Shown here: piece by piece, positions 1 to 9,940 of the stretch
Layout: each line of letters begins with the position of its first letter
Numbering within the stretch: position 1 is the first letter of the stretch
Origin: Variovorax sp. PAMC 28711
GTDB lineage: Bacteria > Pseudomonadota > Gammaproteobacteria > Burkholderiales > Burkholderiaceae_C
DNA length: 64,000 bases
Assembly (NCBI RefSeq): GCF_001577265.1
Contig: NZ_CP014517.1
Coordinates: 921,001 to 985,000 of the forward strand
Reading direction: 5' to 3'
Made by a program: the position numbers and the translations under genes
The notes under the pieces: generated by a model
Told to the model about the DNA's origin: nothing
What the model saw: only the letters and a program-made list of their open reading frames with translations
Database searches by the model: none

Positions 1-728
1 CGGCGCCGATGCCGAGCAACAGCAGGTCGACCGGCTGCGCGACGCCGTCGACTTCCATCGACACGAGCCGGTCGCCCGCGATCTCGAACGCGCCGACCCG
101 GGCGCCGAGCACCACGTCAATGCCGGCCGCACGGTGCGTCGCCAGCACATGCGCCGACAGTTCGGGCGACACCGCGCGGCCCAGCAGGCGCGGAGCGCTC
201 TCGATCACGCGCACCGTCTTGCCGAGCGCCTGCGCGGTCGCAGCCACTTCGAGTCCGATGAATCCACCACCCAATACGGTGACGTTCTGCGCGGCGATGA
301 GTCGGGCACGCAGCCGCTGCGCCTCGTCGGCGGCACGCAACATGGCGACGTTGTCCAGGCCGTCGGGCAACCCTGCGAGACGACGCGCGCGGGTGCCGGT
401 GGCCAGCACCAGCCGTTCGTAGGGCAGCACGGCGCCGGAGCGCAGCGTGACCGTTCGCGCCGCGCGATCGATCGCGGTCGCGGCATCGCCCAAATGCAGC
501 GTGATGCCGGCCTCGCGGTACCAGTCGGCGGCCTTGTGCGGCTGCGCGGCTTCCTCCGCATTCTTCAGGAACGCCTTCGACAGCGGCGGTCGGTGATAAG
601 GCTCGCAAGCTTCTTCGCACACCAGGTGCACGCGCGCGCCCTGCCCGGCTTCGGCCAGGCCCACGCAGAGCTGGGCTGCGGCATGGCCGCCGCCGATGAT
701 GACGATATGGTTGTGGGTGTTGCTCATG
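1..728 (-). CDS. NAD(P)H:FAD-dependent ferredoxin/rubredoxin-type reductase, cut by the left edge
   Basis: About 242 N-terminal residues are visible; the gene runs off the window edge without a stop. The start ATG at 728 is followed by the FAD-binding Rossmann motif IIGGGHAAAQ, and PYHRPPLSK near residue 42 is typical of the BenC/rubredoxin reductase/putidaredoxin reductase family. A second glycine-rich motif, VLGGGFIGLE, near residue 152 would bind NAD(P)H. Such enzymes pass electrons from NAD(P)H to a small redox partner. The gene starts 3 bases after the stop of the truncated haemoglobin gene, so the two are probably co-transcribed and the globin may be its electron acceptor; that link is inference. 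Confidence 0.85.
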
Positions 729-731
729 GGG

Positions 732-1151
732 TCATTCGCCGCGGTTGCGCATCCAGTCGGCTGTTTTGAAAAAGGAATCGCGCAGACGCGCGCGCAGCGC
801 TTCGTCCACGCCGGTCTCGCCCATCGCCTGGTCCATGCAGGCCAGCCACTGGTCGCGTTCCCGGATGCCAATGCTGTGGCCACCGATGCTTTGCGGCAGG
901 TGCCGCGCGCGCAGCATCGGGTTGCCAAAGCGATCGGTGTAGTACGACGGTCCGCCGAGCCAGCCGCACAGGAACCAGAAGAGTCGTTGGCGCGCGTTCT
1001 CGAGCGTGTTGCCGTGCACCGCACGCAGCACGGCATACGCGGGCTCGAGTTCCATCAGGTCGTAGAAGCGGTCGACCAGCGCGCGGACCTTGTCTTCGCC
1101 GCCGATCCACTCGAAGGGCGTGTCGAACGCGGGTTTGTCCTGAATCTGCAT
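732..1151 (-). CDS. Group II truncated haemoglobin (trHbO type)
   Basis: A 139-residue single-domain globin. The sequence shows FEWIGG near the N-terminus, the FLCGWLGGP stretch and RARHLP, where the histidine is the likely proximal (F8) haem ligand, followed by a conserved tryptophan near DQWLAC. This pattern belongs to group II truncated haemoglobins, which bind oxygen or nitric oxide and often act in NO or peroxide detoxification. It lies in a minus-strand run, 21 bases after the FtsX-type permease gene and 3 bases before the FAD reductase gene. A reductase next to a globin suggests a redox pair, but the physiological ligand cannot be read from the sequence. Confidence 0.93.
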   Translation of the reverse strand: MQIQDKPAFDTPFEWIGGEDKVRALVDRFYDLMELEPAYAVLRAVHGNTLENARQRLFWFLCGWLGGPSYYTDRFGNPMLRARHLPQSIGGHSIGIRERDQWLACMDQAMGETGVDEALRARLRDSFFKTADWMRNRGE

Positions 1152-1172
1152 GAGGCTGTCGGCACGGGCCGG

Positions 1173-3689
1173 TTATTCCGCGGCACGCCGCAGGGTGTCG
1201 ACCACCGGCCGGTTCAGCACCTCGCGCAGGCCCCACCATCCCGCCGCGAGCGCCAGCACCGCGCCGGCCAGCGCCCCGCCGATCGGCACCAGCGGCGACG
1301 CGGTCCAGGTGAACTCGAACACGTAGCGCGCCAGGGCCCAGCCAATGGCCGACGCGACGAGGCTCGCGAGCAATCCCGCCAGCAGGCCGACGCCGACGAG
1401 CTCGGCGCGCTGCACCTGCCGCAATAGGCTCGCGCGTGCGCCGACTGCCCGCATGATCGCGAACTCGCGGGCGCGCTCCTCGCGCGTGGCCGTCACCGAG
1501 GCGAACAGCACCACCAGCCCCGCGGCCAGGGTGAAGCCGAACAGGAACTCAACCGCGCGGATCACCTGGTCGAGCACGCGCTGCACTTGCGCGATGGTCG
1601 CGCTCATGTCGACATTCGTCACGTTGGGGTAAGCGCGCACCAGCGCGTTGTCGAAGCCCTTGACCTCCGGCGCGCGGAACGCGCCCATGTAAGTGACCGG
1701 CACGTCGGCGAGCGTCGCCACCGTGTACATCACGAAGAAGTTGGCGTGCAGCGAACCCCAGTCGACCTTGCGCAGCGAGGTCATGCGCGCGTCGGTCGGG
1801 ATACCGCCGATGTCGAAGCGCAGGCTGTCACCGAGTTTCAGGCCCAGCGTCTCGGCCAGGCCCTCTTCCACGCTCACCTCGCCAGCCGCATCCGGCTTCC
1901 AGGCCCCGGCCGTGACGACGTTGTGCGGCGGCGCTTCGGCGCTGTTGCTCAGGTTGAACTCGCGATCGACCAAGCGCTTGGCGCGGTCTTCTTCGTAGTC
2001 GTCGGGCGACACGGTCTTGCCGTTGATCGCGACCAGTCGGCCGCGGATCATCGGGTACCAGTCGAACTTGCCGACGCCCGCGTCGCGCAGCGTTTTCTGG
2101 AAGGCGGTGTTCTGGTCGGGCATCACGTTGATGACGAAGCGGTTCGGTGCATCGGGCGGCGTGGCCTTGCGCCAGCTCGCGACGAGGTCGGTGCGCAACA
2201 GCACCAGCAGGATGAGCGCGAGCAGGCCGACCGCGAGCGCACTGACCTGCACCACGGCGTAGATCGGTCGTGCGGAAATCTGCCGCGTCGCGAGCACCAG
2301 CCAACGCGGCGCGGTGCTCTCGTTGACGCTGCGTCGCAGCACCTTTACCGCGAGCCAGCTCAGCAGCGCAAACACGGCGACCGCGCCGGCAAAACCACCG
2401 ACTGCGATCAGCCCCAGCTTGAGGTCGCTGCTGGCCGCGAGCAGCAAGGCCGCGAAGCCGGCAACACCCAGCGCGAGCACCGCGACGGACGCCGGCTTGA
2501 GTCCGCCGACATCGCGCCGAATCACGCGCAATGGCGGGACCTTGGCGAGTTGCAGCACCGGCGGCAGACCGAAGGCGAACAGCAGCGTGAGGCCCATGCC
2601 GAAACCGAAGGCCACCGGCCACAAGGTGGCGGCCGGCAGCGCGGTTTCCACCAGCCCGGCGAGCAGCAACACGAAGACGTAATGCACCGCATAGCCGATG
2701 GCGACCCCGATGCCGCTCGCCACCAAACCGATCACCGCGAACTCGAAGGCGTAGGCCATCGCGATGGTGCGCTGGCTCTGGCCGAGCACGCGCAACATCG
2801 CGCAGTCGTCGAGGTGGCTGGCCGCGAATCCACGCGCCGCGAGCGCGACGGCGACCGCGCTCAGCAAAGCCGACAACAGCGCGACGAGGTTCAGGAATTT
2901 CTCGGCACGGTCGAGCGTCTGGCGCATTTCGGGTCGGCCGGTCTCGAAGGAATCGAGCCGTGCGCCGCGCACGTCGCCCTTCTTGAGCGTGGCTTCGGCG
3001 AAGTCGCTGAAGGCCTTCACGGCGGGCGCCTCGCCGGCCACGGCGAAGCGGTAGTTGATGCGGCTGGCGGGCTGCACGAGCGCCGTGCGTGCGACGTCGG
3101 CCTGGTTCATCATCACGCGCGGCGCGAAGCTCATGAAGCCGGCGCCGCGGTCGGGTTCCAGCGTGATCACGCGGCCGATGCGCAAACTCGTGTCCCCGAG
3201 AAGAAGCGCGTCTCCGACTTTGAGCGCCAGCGACTCGAGCAACGGGCCATCGACCCAGACCTCGCCGGGCTTCGGGATGTCGCGCGTGATCTGGCCGGGT
3301 GTCTCCGAATCCGGCGCCGTCAGCACGCTGCCGCGCAGCGGGTAGCCGGTCTCGACGGCTTTGAGCGCCACGAGCTTGGTGGCGCCGCCTTGCGCATCGC
3401 TCGCGCGCGCCATCGTCGGAAAACCGAAAGTGCCGGCGGCCTGCAAGCCGAGCGCCTTCGCGCGTTCCACGAACATCGGCGGCGTCGGGTTGTCGCTGGC
3501 GATCACGGCGTCGCCGCCCAGCAGCTGGCGCGCATCGCGCTGCAGGCCACCCTTGAGCCGGTCGGCGAAGAAACCGACCGCGGTGAGTGCGGCGACGGCC
3601 AGCAGGACGGCGACGATGAGAAGCCGGAGCTCGCCGGCGCGCAGGTCGCGCCAGAGGGTGCGCCAACCGAGGCGAATGGATGCGTTCAT
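1173..3689 (-). CDS. FtsX-type ABC transporter permease (YbbP-like)
   Basis: An 838-residue inner-membrane protein. An N-terminal transmembrane helix (LLIVAVLLAVAALTAVGFF) is followed by a large MacB-like periplasmic region, a central group of helices, a second periplasmic region and a final group of helices ending in a conserved FtsX-fold segment. The double FtsX arrangement and length match the YbbP family, which in other bacteria pairs with a YbbA-type ATPase for lipid or lipoprotein-related transport. No ATPase is adjacent here, so the partner lies elsewhere. I chose the ATG at 3689 because the residues after it (MNASIRLGWRTLWRDLRAG) are the usual family start; a longer frame to 3749 adds an uncharacteristic leader. 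Confidence 0.9.
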   Translation of the reverse strand: MNASIRLGWRTLWRDLRAGELRLLIVAVLLAVAALTAVGFFADRLKGGLQRDARQLLGGDAVIASDNPTPPMFVERAKALGLQAAGTFGFPTMARASDAQGGATKLVALKAVETGYPLRGSVLTAPDSETPGQITRDIPKPGEVWVDGPLLESLALKVGDALLLGDTSLRIGRVITLEPDRGAGFMSFAPRVMMNQADVARTALVQPASRINYRFAVAGEAPAVKAFSDFAEATLKKGDVRGARLDSFETGRPEMRQTLDRAEKFLNLVALLSALLSAVAVALAARGFAASHLDDCAMLRVLGQSQRTIAMAYAFEFAVIGLVASGIGVAIGYAVHYVFVLLLAGLVETALPAATLWPVAFGFGMGLTLLFAFGLPPVLQLAKVPPLRVIRRDVGGLKPASVAVLALGVAGFAALLLAASSDLKLGLIAVGGFAGAVAVFALLSWLAVKVLRRSVNESTAPRWLVLATRQISARPIYAVVQVSALAVGLLALILLVLLRTDLVASWRKATPPDAPNRFVINVMPDQNTAFQKTLRDAGVGKFDWYPMIRGRLVAINGKTVSPDDYEEDRAKRLVDREFNLSNSAEAPPHNVVTAGAWKPDAAGEVSVEEGLAETLGLKLGDSLRFDIGGIPTDARMTSLRKVDWGSLHANFFVMYTVATLADVPVTYMGAFRAPEVKGFDNALVRAYPNVTNVDMSATIAQVQRVLDQVIRAVEFLFGFTLAAGLVVLFASVTATREERAREFAIMRAVGARASLLRQVQRAELVGVGLLAGLLASLVASAIGWALARYVFEFTWTASPLVPIGGALAGAVLALAAGWWGLREVLNRPVVDTLRRAAE

Positions 3690-3787
3690 GGGGCAAACGA
3701 TAGCCGACGATTCGCCTCCACGTAGGACAGCCACCGATGCACGCCCCACATTCCGTTGCTAGACTGTTTCGCACAAAGGAGTCGAGC

Positions 3788-4141
3788 ATGATCCCGCGAT
3801 CCCCACGCTTCCTCGCGGTGCCCCTCGCAGGCCTGCTGTTCGTCTCGGCCGTGCTGCTCGGGTGCGACGCCAAGCCGTCGATGCCCACACCGAAGGCAGG
3901 GTCCAGCGAAGGCCCGACCGCCGCTTCGGGCGGACCGCCCTCCTCCGCCTATCCGGCCGGGATCAAGCCCGCCGCCTCCGGCGACACCGTCATCACTTCC
4001 GCCACGCCGAGCAGCGGCCCCTCCGAAGGCGGCGCGGCCGTGGGCGGCATGAGCGCCGGGCAGTCCGGCGGCGCGCCGCCCGCAGGCGGGGCTGCGGCGC
4101 CGACGGCTGGCGATGGCAAGACGTCGTCGCAGTCGCAGTAG
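3788..4141 (+). CDS. Small proline/glycine/serine-rich lipoprotein
   Basis: A 117-residue protein with a lipoprotein signal peptide: a basic N-terminus, a hydrophobic core and the lipobox VLLGC, giving a predicted lipidated cysteine near residue 26. The mature part is low complexity, rich in Ser, Gly, Pro and Ala, and probably unstructured. A good ribosome binding site (AAAGGAG) precedes the ATG. The gene stands alone between the divergent permease gene and the formate dehydrogenase operon. I recognise no family; the role is unknown. Confidence 0.7.
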   Translation: MIPRSPRFLAVPLAGLLFVSAVLLGCDAKPSMPTPKAGSSEGPTAASGGPPSSAYPAGIKPAASGDTVITSATPSSGPSEGGAAVGGMSAGQSGGAPPAGGAAAPTAGDGKTSSQSQ

Positions 4142-4237
4142 GCGCAACCGGCGCGTCGCTGCATCACCCGTTTCGTTCTCCCTTAAAAAAACCACCACGA
4201 TGAAACAATCCACTCTTACCGCGCAGGAGGTTCCGTC

Positions 4238-7200
4238 ATGGACGTGAGCCGCCGTCAGTTCTTCCGCGTGAGCGGTGCCGGCCTGGTCGGCTCCAGCATG
4301 GTCGTGCTCGGCTTCTCGCCGACCGCTGCGCTGGCGGAAACGCGCAACTTCAAGCTGGCCCGCACCACCGAGACGCGCAACACCTGCCCGTACTGCTCGG
4401 TAGGCTGCGGCGTCATCATGTACAGCCTCGGCGACAAGGCGAAGAACGTGGTGTCGTCCATCCTCCACATCGAGGGCGACGCGGACCATCCGGTCAACCG
4501 CGGTACGCTGTGCCCGAAGGGGGCAGGACTGCTGGACTTCGTGCACAGCCCCAACCGGCTCAAGTACCCCGAAGTCCGCGAAGCGGGCACCGATGAGTGG
4601 AAGCGCATCAGCTGGGACAGCGCACTCGACCGCATCGCCAAGCTCATGAAGGCCGACCGCGACGCCAACTTCCAGCGCACGAACGCGGCCGGTGCCACGG
4701 TCAATCGCTGGACCAGCACGGGCATGTTGTGCGCGTCGGCATCGTCCAACGAGACCGGCTACATCACCCACAAGGCATTCCGCTCGATGGGGATGCTGGT
4801 CTTCGACAACCAGGCACGCGTTTGACACGGACCGACGGTGGCCAGTCTGGCCCCGACGTTCGGCAGAGGCGCAATGACCAACCATTGGCAGGACATCCAG
4901 AACGCGGATGTCGTGCTGATCATGGGAGGCAACGCCGCGGAAGCGCATCCGTGCGGTTTCAAGTGGGTGATCGAGGCCAAGAAGCAGAACAAGGCCCGCC
5001 TGGTGGTGGTCGACCCGCGCTTCACGCGCTCGGCCGCCATGGCCGACTACTACGCGCCGGTGCGTGCAGGGTCGGACATCGCGTTCCTGTCGGGTGTGCT
5101 CAATTACCTGCTGAGCAACGACAAGATCCAGACCGAGTACGTGCGCCACTACACCAACGCGCCGTTCATCGTCGGGCCTGACTACAAGTTCGAAGACGGT
5201 CTCTTCAGCGGCTACAACGCCGAGAAGCGCAACTACGACCCCAAGTCGTGGGGCTACGCACTCGACGACGCCGGCATGGCCAAGGTCGACATGACCATGC
5301 AGGATCCGCAGTGCGTGCTGCAGGTCATGAAGCGGCACTTCTCGCGCTACACGCCGGAACTGGTGAGCCGCATCACCGGCACGCCGCAGGACAAGTTCCT
5401 GAAGGTCTGCGACTACATCGCCAGCACCAGCGTGCCGAACCGCACGATGACGGTGATGTATGCGCTCGGCTGGACGCAGCACAGCACGGGCTCGCAGATG
5501 ATCCGGACCGCAGCCATCATGCAGCTGCTGCTGGGCAACATCGGCGTGGCCGGCGGCGGCATGAACGCGCTGCGCGGGCACAGCAACATCCAGGGCCTGA
5601 CCGACCTCGGCCTGCTCTCGAATTCGCTGCCGGGCTACATGTCGCTGGCGCGCGATGGCGAGCAGTCGCTCGACGTGTACTACAAGACCCGCGCGCTCAA
5701 GCCGCTGCGTCCGAACCAGATGAGCTACTGGCAGAACTACCCGAAGTTCTTCGTCAGCATGCAGAAGTCGTGGTGGGGCAATGCGGCCACCGCAGAGAAC
5801 GAGTGGGCCTTTCACTACCTGCCCAAGATCGACAAGCTGTACGACGTGCTGCAGGCGTTCGAGCTCATGAACAAGGGCGCGATCAACGGCTACATCTGCC
5901 AGGGCTTCAACCCGGTCGGATCCTTCCCCGACAAGAAGAAGATCGTCGACGGCCTCTCCAAGCTAAAGTTTCTGGTCACCATCGATCCGCTCGTCACCGA
6001 AACCAGCGAGTTCTGGAAGAACTACGGCGCCTTCAACGACGTGAAGACGGCGGACATCCAGACCACCGTGTTCCGCCTGCCGTCGACTTGCTTCGCCGAG
6101 GAAGAGGGCTCGCTGACCAACTCCAGCCGCTGGCTGCAGTGGCACTGGAAGGGCGCGGAGCCCCCGGGCGAGGCGATGGGCGACATCGAGATCGTCGCGG
6201 GCATCTTCTCGCGCATCCGTGCGGCCTACCTGAAGGAAGGCGGTGCGTTCCCCGAACCGATCACCCAGCTCACCTGGCCCTACAAGATTCCGCATGCACC
6301 GTCGGCCCAGGAGCTGGCGATGGAATACAGCGGGAAAGCGCTCGCCGACCTGGTCGATCCGAAAGATCCGACCAAAGTGCTCGCCAAGGCGGGCGAGCAG
6401 TTGTCGGGCTTCGGCCTCTTGCGCGACGACGGCAGCACCGCCTCGGGCTGCTGGATCTACAGCGGCGCCTGGACGCAGGCCGGCAACCAGATGGCGCGGC
6501 GCGACAACGCCGATCCGTACGGCATCGGCCAGGCCCTGAACTGGAGTTGGGCATGGCCGGCGAACCGCCGGATCATCTACAACGGCGCCTCGGTCAATCC
6601 GACCACCGGGCAACCGTGGATCCCCAAGCGCACGCTGGTCAAGTGGGACGGCAAGGCATGGATCGGCTCCGACGTTCCGGACATCCGGCCCGACGCCAAT
6701 CCGATGGACCCCGACGCGGTGCGGCCGTTCATCATGACGGCCGAAGGCGTTGCGCGCCTGTTCGCGCCGACCGGCATGGCCGAGGGGCCGCTGCCCGAGC
6801 ACTACGAGCCTTTCGAGTCGCCGCTGGTCAACAACCTGATGCACCCGAAGAGCGAGGTGGCACGCGCCAACCCCGCGGCGCGCATCTTCAAGGGCGACCT
6901 CGAACGACTCGGCGTGCCCAAAGACTTTCCGTACGTGGCGACCAGCTACCGTCTCACCGAGCACTTCCATTACTGGACCAAGAACGTGCGCACCTCGGCC
7001 ATCATCCAACCGCAGCAGTTCGTCGAAATCGGCGAAGAGCTGGCGAAGGAAAAGGGCATCGAGAACGGCGGCTGGGTCAAGGTGAGCAGCAAGCGCGGCT
7101 TCATCAAGGCGGTGGCGCTGGTGAGCAAGCGCATCAACGCGCTGCAGGTCGACGGTCGCACGGTGCACACGGTCGGCCTGCCGAACCACTGGGGCTTCAT

Positions 7201-7312
7201 CGGTCTCGCGAAGCCGGGCTATCTGGTCAACACGCTGACGCCTTTCGTCGGGGATGCGAATACGCAGACGCCCGAATACAAGTCGTTCACCGTCAACATC
7301 GAAAAGGCCTGA
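4238..7312 (+). CDS. fdnG: Formate dehydrogenase-N alpha subunit, selenocysteine-containing
   Basis: The catalytic molybdopterin subunit that oxidises formate to CO2 at the periplasmic face. The protein is 1,024 residues when the in-frame TGA at 4823-4825 is read as selenocysteine (residue 196). Both flanks continue in the same frame and match FdnG exactly: QARV before, HGPTVASLAPTFGRG after. E. coli FdnG also has its selenocysteine at 196. The N-terminus carries a Tat signal (SRRQFF) and ends near ALA; Cys50, Cys53, Cys57 and Cys92 bind a 4Fe-4S cluster. A strong AGGAGG site precedes the ATG. fdnH follows after 3 bases. Translation needs selA, selB, selC and selD, all in this window. Confidence 0.97.
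4823..4865 (+). promoter_or_regulatory. Selenocysteine codon and bacterial SECIS element of fdnG
   Basis: The TGA at 4823-4825 is followed by a sequence that folds as a bacterial SECIS. An apical stem GGCC (4840-4843) and GGCC (4849-4852) closes the loop AGTCT (4844-4848), and the lower stem is formed by CGAC/GTCG-like pairing on either side. The loop matches the AGUCU loop of E. coli fdnG, where SelB binds. The distance from the UGA codon to the loop, about 18 bases, is normal for bacterial SECIS elements. I judged this by eye; no folding program was used. Confidence 0.85.
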
Positions 7313-7315
7313 GCG

Positions 7316-8278
7316 ATGTCATCCCTTCAAACACTCGACATCGCGGCGCGTTCGGCCACCACCACGCCGTCGCCCGACATCCGGCACCGCCCGCAGGTGC
7401 AGCAGGTCGCCAAGCTCATCGACGTATCGACCTGCATCGGCTGCAAGGCATGCCAGGTGGCGTGCATGCAATGGAACGATCTGCGCGACGAGATCGGTGA
7501 CGTGGGCGGAAGCTACAACAACCCGAACGACCTCACGCCCGACTCCTGGACCGTGATGCGTTTCGCCGAGGTCGAACCCGAGCCTGGCAAGCTCGAATGG
7601 CTGATCCGCAAGGACGGCTGCATGCACTGCGAGGACCCCGGCTGCCTGAAGGCATGCCCGGCGCCGGGCGCCATCGTCAAGTACAGCAACGGCATCGTCG
7701 ACTTCATCAGCGAGCACTGCGTCGGTTGCGGCAACTGCGTGACCGGCTGCCCGTTCGACGTGCCACGCATCAGCCAGGGCGACAACAAGGCCTACAAGTG
7801 CTCGTTGTGCTCCGACCGCGTGGGCGTGGGCCTGGAGCCGGCCTGCGTCAAGGCCTGCCCGACCGGCGCCATCCACTTCGGCACCAAGGAAGACATGCAC
7901 GAGTACGCCTCGGAGCGCATCGTCGACCTGAAGGAACGCGGCTTCGCGAATGCCGGCGTGTACGACCCGGCCGGCGTCGGCGGCACGCACGTGATGTACG
8001 TGCTGCAGCATGCCGATCGTCCCGGCCTCTACAGCAACCTCCCGAAAGACCCGCACATCAGTCCGCTGGTCTCGCTCTGGAAGGGCGCGGCCAAACCACT
8101 GGCGGTGCTTGCGATGGTGGGCGCGGTCGTGGGCAGCTTCTTCCACTACATGAAGGTCGGCCCGATCGAGGCCAAGGAAGAAGTCGACCCCCGAGAACAC
8201 GGCGACGGCGATGGCAACACCGTGATCATCGAAGAACCGCCGCAGACCCACGAGGCACCGAAGGAGACACCGCGATGA
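7316..8278 (+). CDS. fdnH: Formate dehydrogenase-N beta subunit, four 4Fe-4S clusters
   Basis: A 320-residue electron-transfer subunit. It has ferredoxin-type cysteine clusters in order: [11 protein letters not shown] near residue 40, [13 protein letters not shown] near 102, [11 protein letters not shown] near 140 and CSLCSDR with CVKACP near 162-182. A C-terminal hydrophobic helix ([14 protein letters not shown]) anchors it in the membrane, as in FdnH/FdoH. It carries electrons from the FdnG active site to the haem subunit. It starts 3 bases after fdnG and overlaps the start of fdnI by 4 bases. The acidic tail after the helix is longer and more charged than I expect for the family. Confidence 0.96.
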   Translation: MSSLQTLDIAARSATTTPSPDIRHRPQVQQVAKLIDVSTCIGCKACQVACMQWNDLRDEIGDVGGSYNNPNDLTPDSWTVMRFAEVEPEPGKLEWLIRKDGCMHCEDPGCLKACPAPGAIVKYSNGIVDFISEHCVGCGNCVTGCPFDVPRISQGDNKAYKCSLCSDRVGVGLEPACVKACPTGAIHFGTKEDMHEYASERIVDLKERGFANAGVYDPAGVGGTHVMYVLQHADRPGLYSNLPKDPHISPLVSLWKGAAKPLAVLAMVGAVVGSFFHYMKVGPIEAKEEVDPREHGDGDGNTVIIEEPPQTHEAPKETPR

Positions 8279-8898
8279 CTGCCAGACTGCTTCGACGCTA
8301 CCGCGACAGCACCCGCCTGAACCACTGGTTCGTGGCGATCCTGTTCTTCGCTGCGGCGCTTTCCGGCCTCGCGTTCTTCCACCCGTCGCTGTTCTTTTTC
8401 AGCGCGCTGTTCGGCGGCGGTCCGTGGACGCGCATCCTGCACCCGTTCCTCGGCGTGGCGATGGTGCTCGGCTTCGCCTTCCTGTTCTTCACGATGTGGC
8501 GGGAGAACGTGCTCGACCGCAGCGACCGGGACTGGATCGCGAACGCGCCGGCCATGCTCAAGGGCGACAAGTCGCACATGCCGCCGGTCGGCAAGTACAA
8601 CGCCGGTCAGAAACTCGTGTTCTGGGCCTTCGCCATCAGCCTGGTGCTGCTGCTCGTGACCGGCTTCATGTTCTGGAGCCCGTGGTTCGTGGGCTTCTTC
8701 CCGATCCTGTTGCGCCGCATCGCGGTGGTGGTGCATGCCGCGTCGGCGGTGGTGCTGATCCTCTCGGTCATCACGCACATCTACGCGGCGCTGTGGGTCA
8801 AGGGCAGCATTCGCGCCATGACGCGCGGCACCGTGACCGAAGGCTGGGCCAAGCTCAACCACCCGCTGTGGCACAAAAAAATGACGCGCGGTGAATAA
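8275..8898 (+). CDS. fdnI: Formate dehydrogenase-N gamma subunit, membrane cytochrome b
   Basis: A 207-residue integral membrane protein with four hydrophobic segments, as in the FdnI/FdoI cytochrome b556 family. Conserved histidines in LNHWFVA near residue 16, ILHPFLG near 57, VVHAASA near 155 and ITHIYAA near 169 are the likely haem b ligands. It takes electrons from FdnH and reduces quinone at the inner membrane. The ATG at 8275 overlaps the fdnH stop (ATGA), so translation is probably coupled. Confidence 0.95.
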   Translation: MTARLLRRYRDSTRLNHWFVAILFFAAALSGLAFFHPSLFFFSALFGGGPWTRILHPFLGVAMVLGFAFLFFTMWRENVLDRSDRDWIANAPAMLKGDKSHMPPVGKYNAGQKLVFWAFAISLVLLLVTGFMFWSPWFVGFFPILLRRIAVVVHAASAVVLILSVITHIYAALWVKGSIRAMTRGTVTEGWAKLNHPLWHKKMTRGE

Positions 8899-8908
8899 TG
8901 CGCGCTCG

Positions 8909-9940
8909 ATGACACCCAGCCCCGACACCACCGCGCCGCTTCGCACCACACGCGTTCTTTCGGCAGAAGAAATTGCCATGCAGGCCGGGCGGCAGATGCC
9001 GTTTGTGCGGCTGCCGGTGCGCGCCGCCGTTTTCTCCGATCGACAGCTGCGTCTGCGGCAGCTCGCCGCATCGCATCCGATGCGCGACTACCTGCTGTTC
9101 GTCGCCGACCTGGCCGCTGCGCAGCACCTCGTGCTGAAGGACTGTCCGGACATCGCCATTCCCGATCCGACTGCGTGCATGGCTGCAGCCAAGGCGCTGA
9201 AGCCGCCGACCCCGGCATTCGGCTGGTCGCGCGACCCGGTGTGGCGTGCCGAGCTGCGCCGGCTGCTCGACACCTTCGGCGCGACGCTCGCGGCGGGCCC
9301 CGTCAAGGACACCGTCGACCGCCTGCGCGCCGCGCCGGACGACTGGATCGACAGCCAGGCCGACCGGCTGTCGCGCCGCATCACGCTGGGCCTCGACCTG
9401 GCGACCGCACCGCTGATCGCGGCCGGCCTGCAGGTGTACTGGACGCAGTTGGCCATCCACACGGCGGCGGCCCACGGCGAGCGCGTGTTCGGCCACACCG
9501 AACCCGGCACCCTCTGTCCCTGCTGCGGCAGCGTGCCGACGGCGAGCATCACGCGCATCGGCGCCGAAGACGCCGGATTCCGCTACCTGCACTGCTCGCT
9601 GTGCAGCACGCAGTGGCACTACGTGCGCATCAAGTGCACGCACTGCGAAAGCACCAAGGGCATTCACTTCGAGGAACTGGCACCCGTCGACGCCAATGCC
9701 GAAGCGCGTGCCACGGCCGCCCGCCCCGGCGCCATCAAGGCCGAGTGCTGCGACGTCTGCAGCCACTATCTCAAGCAGGTGTCGATGGAAAAAGATTCCG
9801 AGGTCGAACCGGTGGCGGACGACCTCGCCAGCGTGGCGCTCGACCTGCTGGTGTCCGATGCCGGCATGGACCGCAGCGGCCACAACCTGATGCTGCTGTT
9901 CGGCGACCCCGAACCCGACAACGACGGCGGAGGCGGCTGA
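8909..9940 (+). CDS. fdhE: Formate dehydrogenase accessory protein FdhE
   Basis: A 343-residue cytoplasmic protein needed for maturation of Tat-exported formate dehydrogenases. The C-terminal half has the rubredoxin-like CXXC pairs of FdhE: CPCCG, CSLC, CTHC and CDVC between about residues 200 and 290. In E. coli FdhE the CXXC motifs hold iron. A GTG at 8891 would add six residues and overlap fdnI by 8 bases; I prefer the ATG at 8909 but cannot exclude the longer form. The stop overlaps the selA start as TGATG, a sign of coupled translation. Confidence 0.93.
   Translation: MTPSPDTTAPLRTTRVLSAEEIAMQAGRQMPFVRLPVRAAVFSDRQLRLRQLAASHPMRDYLLFVADLAAAQHLVLKDCPDIAIPDPTACMAAAKALKPPTPAFGWSRDPVWRAELRRLLDTFGATLAAGPVKDTVDRLRAAPDDWIDSQADRLSRRITLGLDLATAPLIAAGLQVYWTQLAIHTAAAHGERVFGHTEPGTLCPCCGSVPTASITRIGAEDAGFRYLHCSLCSTQWHYVRIKCTHCESTKGIHFEELAPVDANAEARATAARPGAIKAECCDVCSHYLKQVSMEKDSEVEPVADDLASVALDLLVSDAGMDRSGHNLMLLFGDPEPDNDGGGG

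Noticed and set aside
1587..3725. Long plus-strand open frame opposite the FtsX-type permease
   Set aside because: Composition is Arg/His/Glu/Gly-rich with no recognisable motif; it is the antisense shadow of a well-supported GC-rich gene.
4823..4825. TGA looking like a premature stop or frameshift in fdnG
   Set aside because: The frame continues unchanged on both sides, the position matches the known selenocysteine of FdnG, a SECIS-like hairpin follows, and selA, selB, selC and selD are present.
3686..5815. 709-residue minus-strand frame opposite the lipoprotein and fdnG
   Set aside because: It covers two supported genes on the other strand and shows no domain; typical antisense frame of a high-GC genome.
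5248..7500. Second long plus-strand frame inside fdnG
   Set aside because: Arg-rich out-of-frame translation of fdnG; it also crosses the fdnG/fdnH border without its own start context.
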